From Phenylobacterium sp. (lineage in GTDB: Bacteria; Pseudomonadota; Alphaproteobacteria; Caulobacterales; Caulobacteraceae): a DNA stretch of 64,000 bases. Below are positions 44,940 to 53,765 of this stretch, piece by piece; position 1 is the stretch's first letter; each line of letters opens with the position of its first letter. The notes below the pieces were generated by a model, which was not told where the DNA came from, made no database searches, and worked only from the letters and a program-made list of their open reading frames with translations. Where the stretch lies: contig NZ_JAUXXE010000050.1 of NCBI RefSeq assembly GCF_030681155.1, positions 62,001 through 126,000 of the forward strand, in the 5' to 3' direction. The translations under genes were made by a program, and so were the position numbers.

Positions 44940-46121
44940 ATGACGCCGATTACAACCACCGCCGAACTCCAGGCGTTCTGCGACAAGATCAAAGGCCAAG
45001 CCTTCGTCGCCGTAGACACCGAGTTCATGCGCGAGACCACCTACTGGCCCAAGCTCTGCCTGATCCAGGCCGCAGCCCCCAACGCCGAGGCGGTCATCGA
45101 CCCTCTCGCCGACGGGCTGGACCTTGAGCCATTCCTTGAAATCCTGCGCGATCCGAGCATCGAAAAGGTGTTCCACGCCGCCCGCCAGGACGTCGAAATC
45201 TTCAATAATCTGAAGGCGATGCCGGTTCCGCTGTTCGACACCCAAGTGGCGGGCATGGCGGCCGGATTCGGTGAACAGATCGCCTATGACGCGCTGGTGC
45301 GCCAGATGCTGAAGATCGAGATCGACAAGTCCTCGCGCTTCACCGACTGGGCCAGGCGACCGCTGACCGATGCTCAGCTCGTCTACGCCCTGGGCGATGT
45401 GACGCACCTGGCCAAGCTCTATCCGATGCTGCGCTCGCGGCTGGAAAAGGAAGGGCGGCTGGCCTGGGTCGTCGATGAGATGCGCAGCCTGGCTGATCCG
45501 GCGCTCTACGACGTGACGCCGGAGAACGCGTGGAAGCGGCTCAAGCCGCGCCGCCACACGGCCAAGTATCTGGCGGTCTTCAAGGCTGTCGCCGCTTGGC
45601 GCGAGCAGACCGCCCAGATCCGCGATCAGCCGCGCGGCCGCATCCTGAAGGACGACGCGATCGACGAGGTCGCCACCCAGGCGCCGACCGACGCCGAGGC
45701 CCTGGATCGCCTGCGCTCGGTGCCCAAGGGCTTCTCGGGGTCGCGGTTTGGACCCGACCTGCTGGCAGCCGTGCGCGAGGCGCTCAAGGATCCGGAGGCC
45801 TACGCCCCGGTGATCGAACGCGCCAAGCATCAGCCGTCACCGGCGGCGGGCGCTGTCGTGGAATTGCTTAAGGTGCTGCTGAAGGCGCGCTCGGAAGACG
45901 CCGGTGTGGCGTCCAAGCTGATCGCGACGATGTCTGACCTTGAGCAGATCGCCAATGACGACAACGCCAAGAGCCAGGCGCTCACCGGCTGGCGTCGCGA
46001 GGCGTTCGGCGAGGACGCCCTGCGGCTCAAGCGCGGCGAGCTGGCCCTGGTGCTGGACGGAACCCGTGTGCGTGTCGTGGAAGTCCGCAGGGCGCCCAAG
46101 GCGACGGCTGCGGCGGAGTGA
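44940..46121 (+). CDS. rnd: Ribonuclease D
   Basis: A 393-residue 3'-5' exoribonuclease that trims tRNA and other small RNA ends. The DEDDy motifs are visible: [21 protein letters not shown] (motif I, D and E), [11 protein letters not shown] (motif II, D) and [13 protein letters not shown] (motif III, Y and D). HRDC-like helical domains occupy residues 200-390. The ATG at 44940 gives [11 protein letters not shown]; a TTG 3 bases upstream is less likely. It is divergent from purM and ends in a strong terminator at 46167. Confidence 0.95.
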   Translation: MTPITTTAELQAFCDKIKGQAFVAVDTEFMRETTYWPKLCLIQAAAPNAEAVIDPLADGLDLEPFLEILRDPSIEKVFHAARQDVEIFNNLKAMPVPLFDTQVAGMAAGFGEQIAYDALVRQMLKIEIDKSSRFTDWARRPLTDAQLVYALGDVTHLAKLYPMLRSRLEKEGRLAWVVDEMRSLADPALYDVTPENAWKRLKPRRHTAKYLAVFKAVAAWREQTAQIRDQPRGRILKDDAIDEVATQAPTDAEALDRLRSVPKGFSGSRFGPDLLAAVREALKDPEAYAPVIERAKHQPSPAAGAVVELLKVLLKARSEDAGVASKLIATMSDLEQIANDDNAKSQALTGWRREAFGEDALRLKRGELALVLDGTRVRVVEVRRAPKATAAAE

Positions 46122-46166
46122 CGACAGCAAGAGCCTTCCGGCAGGAAGGCTGTGATCGAAGCTGAC

Positions 46167-46196
46167 AACGGCTCCCTCTGATGAGGGAGCCGTTTT
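46167..46196 (+). terminator. Rho-independent terminator after rnd
   Basis: AACGGCTCCCTC and GAGGGAGCCGTT form a perfect 12-base-pair stem with a TGAT loop, followed by TT. It lies 45 bases after the rnd stop and 4 bases before the converging MFS stop, and may also limit antisense read-through. Confidence 0.9.
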
Positions 46197-46200
46197 CGTA

Positions 46201-47364
46201 TCAGCAGGCCACGGCCGGCCGCGTGGTCAGGCGTTGACTGTAGAGCGCCGCGGCGATCGCGGCGGCGGGCATGAAGGCGCCGATCCAGGTGACGGCGTGC
46301 AGGCCAGGCCCGTGGTCGATGACCGTTCCGCCGAGCCATGCGCCCAGCGCGTTGCCGAGGTTGAACGCGGCGATGTTCAGGCTCGACGCTAAGGTCTGGC
46401 CCGCGCCGCCCGCCGCCTCCATTACGCGAAGCTGCAAGGGGGCGACTGTGGCGAAGGCCGCCGCGCCGAGCAGGCCGGTGAAGATCACGGCGGCGATCTT
46501 GCTTTCCAAGAAGAAGGTCATGGACACCATCACGATGGTCAGGACGGCCAGGGTGCCAAAGAGAGCCGGCGTCAGGGCGCGGTCCGCGAACTTGCCGCCC
46601 AGGAAATTGCCGGCGACCAAGCCACCTCCGAACACCAGCAGGATGGGTGAGACGGCCGCCAGCGGGAAGCCGGTGATCTGGGTCAGGATCGGCTGGATGT
46701 AAGTGAAGACCGCAAAGACCCCGCCAAACCCCAACACGGTCATCAGCAGGCCGAGCAACACCTGCGGGCGCTTCAGCACCGCCAGTTCTTCGGATAGAGG
46801 GCCGACCTCGGGCGCCTGCTTGGCGCGGGGCACGAAGCCGATCAGCACCAGGGCGGCGAAGACGCCGATACCGGTGACGGCCCAGAAGGTCGAGCGCCAG
46901 CCGAAGGCCTCGCCCAACCAGGCGCCGAACGGGACGCCGACCAGGGTCGCGGCGGTGAGTCCGGTGAACATCAGCGCGATGGCAGAGGCCCGCCGTTCAG
47001 GCGGCACAAGTCCGGCGGCGACCACCGAGCCGACGCCGAAGAACGTGCCGTGGGCCAGAGCGGTGACGACCCGCGCGATCATCAGGGTCTCGTAGGTCGG
47101 CGCCAGGGCGCAGGCCAGGTTGCCGAGGGTGAAGATGACCATCAGCCAGACCAGGGTGGTCTTTTGGGGCAGGCGTCGGGTTGCGATCGTCAGCAGCGGC
47201 GCCCCGGCGAAAACGCCGAGCGCGTAGCCGGTGATCAGCAGGCCGGCGGCGGAGATCGAGACGCCAAGATCGCCGGAAACCTGCATCAGCAGTCCCATTA
47301 TGACGAACTCGGTCACCCCGATCCCGAAGGCTCCGGCGGTGAGGGCATAGAGGGCGAGAGGCAA
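46201..47364 (-). CDS. MFS transporter (AraJ/arabinose-efflux type)
   Basis: A 387-residue, 12-helix transporter of the DHA1/AraJ type. Clear features are FGIGVTEFVIMGLLMQVSGDLGVSISAAGLLITGYALGVFAGAP at the N-terminus, TRRLPQKTTLVWLMVIF (motif A-like loop) and the mid-protein basic loop near residue 190. Members export sugars or drugs. It is divergent from a LysR gene over a 102-base spacer, so that regulator probably controls it. Substrate unknown. Confidence 0.9.
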   Translation of the reverse strand: MPLALYALTAGAFGIGVTEFVIMGLLMQVSGDLGVSISAAGLLITGYALGVFAGAPLLTIATRRLPQKTTLVWLMVIFTLGNLACALAPTYETLMIARVVTALAHGTFFGVGSVVAAGLVPPERRASAIALMFTGLTAATLVGVPFGAWLGEAFGWRSTFWAVTGIGVFAALVLIGFVPRAKQAPEVGPLSEELAVLKRPQVLLGLLMTVLGFGGVFAVFTYIQPILTQITGFPLAAVSPILLVFGGGLVAGNFLGGKFADRALTPALFGTLAVLTIVMVSMTFFLESKIAAVIFTGLLGAAAFATVAPLQLRVMEAAGGAGQTLASSLNIAAFNLGNALGAWLGGTVIDHGPGLHAVTWIGAFMPAAAIAAALYSQRLTTRPAVAC

Positions 47365-47466
47365 GGGAGGGCTCCGGGGTAGCGGCGTGGTCCCGGCTAG
47401 ATGGCGCCAATTACATCGATGAATTAGAGTGTCATTTGGAACATCATATGTGAGTTCAAGTCCAAT
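47365..47466. promoter_or_regulatory. Divergent MFS/LysR regulatory region
   Basis: This 102-base, AT-richer spacer must hold both promoters. Around 47432-47455 is a dyad-rich stretch with TCATTTGG, ACATCATATGTGA and CATATG, a candidate LysR-type operator (T-N11-A-like dyad). The assignment is inferred from arrangement. Confidence 0.4.
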
Positions 47467-48393
47467 ATGGCTCGCTCCGAAGTCAATCGCTCTACCGAGA
47501 TGGAGGTTTTTGTCCGGGTCGTGGAGACAGGCGGGCTGTCGGCCGCCGCACGCGCTCTGCGGATTACGCCTTCGGCGGTGAGCAAGCTGATCGCGCGGCT
47601 GGAGACAAGGTTAGGGGCGCGGCTGCTCAACCGCTCGACCCGCAAGTTGCAACTGACACCCGAAGGGACGGCTTTCTACACACGCTCAGTCCAGGTGCTG
47701 GCGGACATCGACGAGGCCGAGCGGGAAGTTACCGCCGGCGCCGCGCCGCGCGGGCGGGTGAGGGTGAACAGCAATGTGGGCCTTGGTCGGCAGTTGCTCT
47801 TACCGTTGGTCCCGGATTTCCTGACCAAGCACCCGGAGGTCACCCTGGACATCGTCCTAACCGATCAGGTCGTGGATCTACTGGACGAGCGTGCGGATGT
47901 TGCGCTGCGGGTGGGCGACTTGCAGTCCTCTAGTCTGGTGGCGCGGAAGCTCGGCGAGAGCCGCGCGGTCGTGGTGGCTTCGCCGGACTATCTCGCGCGG
48001 CGGGGCGTACCCATGAGGCTGCAGGACCTGAACCAGCACGATCAGCTCGACTTCAATTTCACACGCAGCGTTCGCAATTGGCCGTTTCTGGGCCCGGACG
48101 GGCAGGTGGCCTATCTGCCCGGCGTTGCGGCCGTGCAGGTCGGGGATGGCGAGAGCCTGAGGGAACTGGCGCTGGCCGGCGCAGGTCTGGCCCGAATGAG
48201 CGTCTTCTCAGCGGCGCGAGACATCGCCGCCGGGCGGTTGGTTCCGGTGCTGGAGGCCTTCAACCCCGGTGACGTGCTGGAGGTGCACGTGGTCTTTCTC
48301 GGACAGGGCGGCCGACTGCCGGCCCGGGTGCGGGCTTTCATTGACTATCTGGTGGAGAACTTGCGGCTTCCGAGTTGGCGCGCTGAAGCTTAA
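47467..48393 (+). CDS. LysR-family transcriptional regulator
   Basis: A 308-residue LysR regulator. The N-terminal winged HTH is MEVFVRVVETGGLSAAARALRITPSAVSKLIARLETRLGARLLNRSTRKLQLTPEG, the standard family region. The effector domain from about residue 90 has VRVNSNVGLGRQLLLPLVPDFL and DVALRVGDL. It is divergent from the MFS gene and likely represses or activates it. No strong ribosome-binding site precedes the start, so a short-leader or leaderless transcript is possible. Confidence 0.92.
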   Translation: MARSEVNRSTEMEVFVRVVETGGLSAAARALRITPSAVSKLIARLETRLGARLLNRSTRKLQLTPEGTAFYTRSVQVLADIDEAEREVTAGAAPRGRVRVNSNVGLGRQLLLPLVPDFLTKHPEVTLDIVLTDQVVDLLDERADVALRVGDLQSSSLVARKLGESRAVVVASPDYLARRGVPMRLQDLNQHDQLDFNFTRSVRNWPFLGPDGQVAYLPGVAAVQVGDGESLRELALAGAGLARMSVFSAARDIAAGRLVPVLEAFNPGDVLEVHVVFLGQGGRLPARVRAFIDYLVENLRLPSWRAEA

Positions 48394-48404
48394 GTGGACG
48401 AAAC

Positions 48405-48413
48405 TGTGGATAA
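48405..48413 (-). promoter_or_regulatory. Perfect DnaA box
   Basis: TGTGGATAA is the exact reverse complement of the DnaA consensus TTATCCACA. It lies 12 bases after the LysR stop. A single box does not make an origin; it could titrate DnaA or be chance. Confidence 0.5.
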
Positions 48414-48740
48414 CTCTGACGGTTTGGCTGCTTTGGACTATCGGTGTTTTTCCACCGAGTTTCGCACCGCTTGTCCACCGGTTCGCAGCTTGGCGACGCT
48501 GAAGCGTGCTTGCCAGTAGAGCTGATCGGCGCGAGCCTTCAATTGTCGAAAGGAACTGCCGCGCAGGAGACCTGGGAGACCAGACCACCCAGCAAGCAGT
48601 AGACTCCAAGAGCAAGGCCCCAGGGGCAACCCGGACGCCGAACTTGAAAGGGTCACGACGACGAAAACGGCCAGCCAGGGCGACCTCGCGAATCGAAAAC
48701 GTCGAAGACCTTGAGGCCCTAGGCTGCAGAGCCTGGATGA

Positions 48741-48776
48741 GAAGGCGACGCAGCGGGAAACCGCCGCGCCGCCTTC
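48741..48776. other. Hairpin in the convergent spacer
   Basis: GAAGGCG pairs with CGCCTTC over 7 bases and encloses a further imperfect GCAGCGG/CCGCCGC stem with a GAAA loop. Both flanking genes end here, so it could be a bidirectional stop, but the T-run is weak. It could also be the 3' hairpin of a small RNA. Confidence 0.5.
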
Positions 48777-48789
48777 TTGCTATCTGGAC

Positions 48790-50043
48790 CTACTTCTTAG
48801 GATCGGTCAGGGCCTTGTAGACCAGCGGATAGGATGTCGAACGGACGTCCGGCGTATCGCGGCCAGGTATCGAGCCGTTGAGGTTCTGGATCATACCGAC
48901 GAACACCACGTCATTGGTAGGGTCGATCCAGAACCAGGTCCCGAAAGCTCCGCCCCAGTAATAGCTGTCCTTGCCCTGCGGGGTCTTGGCCTTGGCCGGG
49001 TCGAGGATCACCGCGAAGTCCATGCCGAACCCGACGCCGTCCATGCTCGGGCCATAGAGATCGACCAGGACACCCTCTTTCAGCACGTTCTGACGCATCA
49101 GCTTGACGGTTTCGGGCTTCAGGATGCGCGCGCCGTCCAGTTCGCCGCCGTTCAGCAGCATCTGCGAGAAGCGCCAGTAATCCTGCGTCGTGGAGAGCAG
49201 TCCGCCTGATCCGGACAGCAGCACCGGCTTCACCGAGGCGTCGATCGGATTGGGCGGGGCGATCAGCTTCTTCTGCTCGTCGTAGCTATGGATGGCGCTG
49301 ACGCGCGGCAGTTTGTCGGCCGATACCGCAAAGCCGGTGTCCGGCATCTTCAGCGGATCGAAGATGCGGGTCTGGAAGAACACATCCAGCGGCTGGCCTG
49401 ACAGCTTCTCGACCAGATAGCCCTGGATGTTGACGCTGGGGCCATAGCGCCAGTCCGTCCCTGGCTGGGTGGCGAGCGGCAGCTTGGCCAACTTGTCGAT
49501 CATCGCCTGCAGCGGCTGGTTCCGGTCGGTCACTTCGGGCGCATAGCCACTCGAGACATCGAAGCCGGCCGTATGGCTCATCAGCTCGCGCATGGTCATC
49601 GGATGGTCTTGGGCGACCAGGGTCCCGTCGGGGCCCTTGACCTTCAGGTCGGCGAACTCGGGGATGAACTTGGCGACCGGGTCGTCCAGCTTCCACTTGC
49701 CCTCGTCGAAGAGGATCATCATCGCCACGCCGGTGACCGGCTTGGTCATCGAGGCGATGCGGAAGATGGTCTCGCGCTGCATCGGCGCCTTGGAGTTCAC
49801 GTCCTGCACGCCATAGGCGTCGAAGTGGACGACCTTGCCGTGGCGAGCGACCAGGGTGGTGACGCCTGCGAGGCGGCCTTGGTCCACGAGGCCGTGCATG
49901 GCCTGGTCGATACCCTTCAGGCCTTCAGCCGACATGCCGACCGATGCAGGGGCGGCGAGTTTCACCTCCGCCTGCACCGGGAGCGCAATCAGCGCACCGG
50001 TCGCGAAAAGGCCGGCCAGCAGGCCTTGGCGTGTCAGCATCAT
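48790..50043 (-). CDS. Serine beta-lactamase-like hydrolase/esterase
   Basis: A 417-residue secreted protein of the class C beta-lactamase/D-Ala-D-Ala carboxypeptidase fold. The signal peptide is residues 1-25 (VQA). Catalytic S-x-x-K is S98-M-T-K in FRIASMTKPVTG, and the conserved Tyr follows in WRYGPSVNIQGYLVE. Such EstB-like proteins are usually esterases rather than antibiotic-degrading enzymes. GGGGGAT lies 5 bases before the ATG at 50043 (a second ATG is at 50040). Substrate unknown. Confidence 0.9.
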   Translation of the reverse strand: MMLTRQGLLAGLFATGALIALPVQAEVKLAAPASVGMSAEGLKGIDQAMHGLVDQGRLAGVTTLVARHGKVVHFDAYGVQDVNSKAPMQRETIFRIASMTKPVTGVAMMILFDEGKWKLDDPVAKFIPEFADLKVKGPDGTLVAQDHPMTMRELMSHTAGFDVSSGYAPEVTDRNQPLQAMIDKLAKLPLATQPGTDWRYGPSVNIQGYLVEKLSGQPLDVFFQTRIFDPLKMPDTGFAVSADKLPRVSAIHSYDEQKKLIAPPNPIDASVKPVLLSGSGGLLSTTQDYWRFSQMLLNGGELDGARILKPETVKLMRQNVLKEGVLVDLYGPSMDGVGFGMDFAVILDPAKAKTPQGKDSYYWGGAFGTWFWIDPTNDVVFVGMIQNLNGSIPGRDTPDVRSTSYPLVYKALTDPKK

Positions 50044-50106
50044 GGATATCCCCCGAAATGGATTCGTTCTTGTTGAAGCCATTCTAGTCAGGGGTATGTG
50101 CGGCGC

Positions 50107-51507
50107 CTAGGGCAGGGCCAGGGCCTTGCGCATGACCTCGAAGACCGCCGGATGGTCCATAAGGCCGTGGATGCCTTGTGAGCCCGGGCCGGTGGCGTAG
50201 GTAGCGATGTCCTCGCCGGTGTGGGCGGCGCTGTTGAGGGGCGTCGCAGCGAAGCTGCGAAGGTCGGGATCGGCGGTGTCCAGGTCGGCGGGATCAGGAC
50301 GAAGCTCGCCCACCGGGGGGGCGCCGGGGCCGCTCGCATACATCAGGATCGGAATGGCCTTGCCGTCGAGCGCCCTGGCCGGATCGTCTTCGTTCCCTGG
50401 CAGCAGACCCAGGATCGAGGTGTCTCTGGCTCCTCCGTTGATCGTCAGGCCATGACTATGATCGGCGGTGACGATGATCAGCGTGTCCTTGGGGTCGGTC
50501 ATCGCCTGGGCCGCCGCCACCGCCTTGGCGAGCTCCACGGTCTCATTCAGGGCTTCCTGAGCCAGGCTCATATGATGGGCCTTGTCGATTAGAGCGCCCT
50601 CGACCATCAGGAAATAGCCCTGCTTGCTCTGTGACAGGACTTCGATCGCCTTGACGGTCATCTCCGTCAGGCGCGGGGCGTCGGTCTGGGTCACGGCGCG
50701 GGGGTTCTCGCGCATCATGTTCCCCGGGGCGAACAGGCCGAGCAGGCGCTTGGTGTCTTTCCGAACCGAGGCGAGTTCCGATCCGGTCTTTACGAAGGCG
50801 CCGCCGCCGGCGCGCCATTCGGCGGTCAGGTCCCGGCCATCTAGTCGCTTACCGTCGCGTTCGGTGGGGGTGAAGGCCGCCTCGCCGCCGCCCAGCATCA
50901 CGTCGAGCTGCAGGGCCTTGGGGCCGTCCAGCATCTGCCGAGCGATGTCCTTGCAGCCGGCCGCGACGGCTTCGGGCGGCAGGTCAGCGTCCGATTGCCA
51001 TTGGCGCGACGGCGTGTGGGCGTAGAGCGAAGCCGGCGTCGCGTCTGTGATCGCCGCGGTCGAGACGACACCGGTCGCCAGACCCTTCTTTCGCGCCAAC
51101 TCGGCCAGGGTGGGCACCGTGGAGGGGGCCACCGAGGCGCAATCCCCGCGGCGAACCTTGTCATCGACGCCGAGCGCGCCGTTCAAAGTCCGGTGGCCGG
51201 TGAGGATCGCCGAGGCGCCGGCGGCCGAGTCGGTCACCAAACTGTCGGCGGAATAGGTCCGCACCAGACCCAGTTGCGGGAAGGCCTCAAACGAAAGACG
51301 GTTGGAGGCGCCGTCCGCGCCACGTTGCTGGGCCTCATAGATCCGGGCGGCGGTCAGGGTTGCTACGCCCATGCCGTCGCCGATGAACAGGATCACGTTC
51401 TTGGCGCGCTCGGCGGCGCCGGCCGGGCCAGCCAGGGCCGAGACCGCAGCGGTAAGCATCAGGGCGTTGGCGGCCCTTCGGGCCCGCGTCCAGGAAATCT
51501 CGCCCAT
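50107..51507 (-). CDS. Alkaline phosphatase
   Basis: A 466-residue PhoA-type alkaline phosphatase, periplasmic, releasing phosphate from monoesters. The signal peptide is residues 1-32. The metal-binding Asp44 is in ILFIGDGMG, the nucleophile is Ser94 in VTDSAAGAS, and further ligands are in FLMVEGALIDKAHH and IIVTADHSHG. AHTGED near the C-terminus holds the last zinc ligand. The ATG at 51507 has GGAG 9 bases upstream; a GTG at 51522 is possible. No Pho box was identified with confidence. Confidence 0.94.
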   Translation of the reverse strand: MGEISWTRARRAANALMLTAAVSALAGPAGAAERAKNVILFIGDGMGVATLTAARIYEAQQRGADGASNRLSFEAFPQLGLVRTYSADSLVTDSAAGASAILTGHRTLNGALGVDDKVRRGDCASVAPSTVPTLAELARKKGLATGVVSTAAITDATPASLYAHTPSRQWQSDADLPPEAVAAGCKDIARQMLDGPKALQLDVMLGGGEAAFTPTERDGKRLDGRDLTAEWRAGGGAFVKTGSELASVRKDTKRLLGLFAPGNMMRENPRAVTQTDAPRLTEMTVKAIEVLSQSKQGYFLMVEGALIDKAHHMSLAQEALNETVELAKAVAAAQAMTDPKDTLIIVTADHSHGLTINGGARDTSILGLLPGNEDDPARALDGKAIPILMYASGPGAPPVGELRPDPADLDTADPDLRSFAATPLNSAAHTGEDIATYATGPGSQGIHGLMDHPAVFEVMRKALALP

Positions 51508-51699
51508 AACCAAAAGCTCCACTGCCCTACTGTTGGTGGCCGCTGGGGGCGGCCCGCTCGGGCGCGTTCATCGACGGCGTTCATCACGCGCGCATGAAGG
51601 CTGGATGTCGGTTTCGTGGCAGTGGCGCGGCGCGCGACGGGGCTAGGCGGCCGCTACGGCAGGCGCGTTAGTTTCTTGGGCGAGTTCAGTGAGGTGATC

Positions 51700-53508
51700 A
51701 TGGTCAAGATTGTCAGGATTGGCGGAGCCGGCGGTTTCCTCGGCGACTCCTCGGTGGCGGCGCCGCAACTGCTGAAGGGCGGACGTCTCGACTACATGAT
51801 CCTCGACTATCTGGCTGAAGCGACGATGTCGTCCCTGGGCCAATTGAAGGCCGCGCGGCCTGACCAGGGCTATGCTCGCGACTTCACTGAATGGGTCTGG
51901 AAGGACAACCTCCAGGAGCTGAAGGCCCAGGGCGTCAAGATCGTCACCAACGCCGGCGGCCTCAACCCGCGGGCCTGCCGAGCACGGATGGAGGAATTGG
52001 CGGCCGCCGCTGGCCTCAGCTTCAAGATCGCCGTGGTCGAAGGCGACGATCTGATGGGCCGCCTGGATGATTTGGCCGGGCGTGGATTGACCGAGATGTT
52101 CACTGACGCCGAGTTCCCCGATCCAAAGCGCGTCTTCACCGCCAACGCCTATTTCGGCGGTCGGCCGATCGCCGAGGCGCTTGCAGCCGGCGCGGACATG
52201 GTGATCACTGGCCGTGTGGTCGACAGCGCCCTGGCGTTGGGACCGCTGATGCATGAGTTCGGCTGGACTGAGGCCGACCATGATCTGTTGTCGGCCGGTT
52301 CGTTGGCGGGCCACGTCATCGAATGCGGCGCCCAGGCGACGGGTGGCCTTTTCACCGATTGGGAGGACGTGCCGGACTGGGCGCACATCGGCTATCCGGT
52401 GATCGAATGCCACGCCGACGGCAGCTTCGTGGTCTGCAAGCCGCCGGGGACGGGTGGGCTGGTGTCGCCGGCTGCTGTGGCGGAGCAGATCCTCTATGAG
52501 GTCGGCGATCCCCAAGGCTACGCCTTGCCCGACGTCGTGTGTGATTTCACCGAGGTGAAGGTCGAGGCGGCCGGCGAGAACCGGGTGCGGGTCACGGGCG
52601 CGAAGGGCTATCCGCCCACTGGGGCGTACAAGGTCTGCATCACCTTCGAGGATGGCTATCGGTTTATCGGGGCGATGCCGGTCGTCGGTCGCGACGCGGC
52701 CCGAAAGGCCGAGCGGCAAGCTGAGGCGCTCTTGGAACGGCTGTCCGAAATGCTGCGAGGGCGCAACCTGCCGCCTCTTCGCGACAGCCGGATCGAGCTG
52801 CTCGGGGCCGAGGCGTCCTACGGAGCCCAGGCCCGGCCCGAAGCCAGAGCCGTGCGTGAAGTGGTCGCCAGGGTCGGCGCCGAGCACGAGAGCGCCGAGG
52901 CTCTAGGGTTGTTGGCGCGGGAGTTCGCCTCGCCGACGACCTCCATGAGCGTCGGCTCGACGGGCTGGTTCGGCGGCGCGCCCACCATCACACCCGTCGC
53001 GCGCGTCTATTCGGTGCTGCTGCCGCGCGGCGAGGTTCCAGCCTTGGTGAGCCTGGGCGATGAGACGCGTGAGATCGAGATCGCGCCGCCGCTGAAGGCC
53101 TTCGATCCGGCTCAGGTCGTGCGTCCGAACGTGCCCGAGCCGCCTACGACCGCCGGCGAACTGGTGCGCCGGCCGTTGATCGACCTGGCTTGGGCCCGCT
53201 CAGGCGACAAGGGGGACGCGTTCAACATCGGGGTGATTGCGCGCAAGCCCGAATACCTGCCCTGGATCCGGCGCGGCCTGGGATCGCAGGCGGTGCAGGC
53301 CTTCTTCGCGCACGAGTTCGAGGGCGCGAAGGCGCCCAAGGTGCTCAGCTATGAGCTGCCGGGCCTGGGGGCGATCAATCTTCACTGCATCCAGGCATTG
53401 GGCGGCGGGCAGTTCTCGAGCCTGCGGCTGGATCCGTTGGCGAAGGGGAAGGCGCAGCAACTGCTGGATATGGAGATCGAGGTTCCGGCGGACCTGGTGG
53501 TCACCTAG
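51700..53508 (+). CDS. AtuA-like (DUF1446) acyclic-terpene-utilization family protein
   Basis: A 602-residue protein of the DUF1446/AtuA family. The N-terminal part has IGGAGGFLGDSSVAAPQLL and LDYMILDYLAEATMS, then NAGGLNPRACRARMEELAAAAG, all conserved. The C-terminal AtuA-like ferredoxin-fold domain has LAWARSGDKGDAFNIGVIAR (conserved A-R-S-G-D-K-G). AtuA is needed for citronellol/geraniol catabolism, but its reaction is not known. The ATG at 51700 follows GAGGTG; an upstream GTG adds an unconserved 28 residues. None of the usual partner genes (carboxylase, CoA-lyase) adjoin it. Confidence 0.9.
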   Translation: MVKIVRIGGAGGFLGDSSVAAPQLLKGGRLDYMILDYLAEATMSSLGQLKAARPDQGYARDFTEWVWKDNLQELKAQGVKIVTNAGGLNPRACRARMEELAAAAGLSFKIAVVEGDDLMGRLDDLAGRGLTEMFTDAEFPDPKRVFTANAYFGGRPIAEALAAGADMVITGRVVDSALALGPLMHEFGWTEADHDLLSAGSLAGHVIECGAQATGGLFTDWEDVPDWAHIGYPVIECHADGSFVVCKPPGTGGLVSPAAVAEQILYEVGDPQGYALPDVVCDFTEVKVEAAGENRVRVTGAKGYPPTGAYKVCITFEDGYRFIGAMPVVGRDAARKAERQAEALLERLSEMLRGRNLPPLRDSRIELLGAEASYGAQARPEARAVREVVARVGAEHESAEALGLLAREFASPTTSMSVGSTGWFGGAPTITPVARVYSVLLPRGEVPALVSLGDETREIEIAPPLKAFDPAQVVRPNVPEPPTTAGELVRRPLIDLAWARSGDKGDAFNIGVIARKPEYLPWIRRGLGSQAVQAFFAHEFEGAKAPKVLSYELPGLGAINLHCIQALGGGQFSSLRLDPLAKGKAQQLLDMEIEVPADLVVT

Positions 53509-53759
53509 GTCGCGGCGGGCGCATCCTGGGCGCGCTGGGCGGCTTCGATCGCCCCTGCGATCGCGGCGCGGGCTTGCGGGCTGTTGCGCCAGCAGGTCGA
53601 ACCCAGCTGGGCTGAGGCCGCGACGCACAGCGCGGCGGCGTCCTGCTGAGCCAACGAGGCTAGGTCCTCGATGCCCAGTTCCTCCAGGCGCCGTACGACC
53701 GTGGGGCCGACGCCCTTCACGGCGAGCAGGATGGTCCGTTCGTGTGCTGAAAAGGCCAT
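53505..53759 (-). CDS. Helix-hairpin-helix domain protein
   Basis: An 84-residue protein beginning FSAHERTILLAVKGVGPTVVRRLEELGIEDLASLAQQDAAALC. The VKGVGPTVVRRLEELGI segment is a helix-hairpin-helix repeat, as in DUF4332 and similar small DNA-binding or tunnelling domains. The rest is a helical tail. Partner and role unknown. Its stop overlaps that of the converging AtuA-like gene by 4 bases. Its ATG is only 6 bases after the ppx stop on the same strand, so it may be the last gene of the hdaA-ppk-ppx run. Confidence 0.8.
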   Translation of the reverse strand: MAFSAHERTILLAVKGVGPTVVRRLEELGIEDLASLAQQDAAALCVAASAQLGSTCWRNSPQARAAIAGAIEAAQRAQDAPAAT

Positions 53760-53765
53760 GCCGGC

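Larger units (their letters stand above)
48394..48789. other. 396-base convergent spacer, possible structured RNA
   Basis: No protein gene fits this spacer between two convergent genes; the only long frame is Arg-rich with no recognisable motif. It holds a perfect DnaA box at its left end, short stems (AGGCT/AGCCT near 48721-48733, GGCC-CCAGG-type pairs around 48620), and a long hairpin at 48741-48776. An unlisted small RNA is possible, but I see no tRNA, tmRNA tag, SRP core motif or RNase P motif. Confidence 0.45.

Noticed and set aside
44847..45830. Long minus-strand extension of the purM frame across rnd
   Set aside because: It covers the well-supported rnd gene on the opposite strand and has no conserved purM residues upstream of MTDRPNGL.
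48405..48413. DnaA box as evidence of a replication origin
   Set aside because: Only one perfect box, without the AT-rich region or clusters of an origin; hemB here is not the hemE marker of the Caulobacter origin.
48394..48789. tRNA, tmRNA or 4.5S RNA gene in the convergent spacer
   Set aside because: I found no tRNA T-loop motif, no ANDNFAEE-like tag sequence and no GGAAGCAGCC core.
48790..50043. Antibiotic-resistance beta-lactamase
   Set aside because: The S-x-x-K motif and length fit the wide EstB-like serine hydrolase group; nothing in the context points to resistance.
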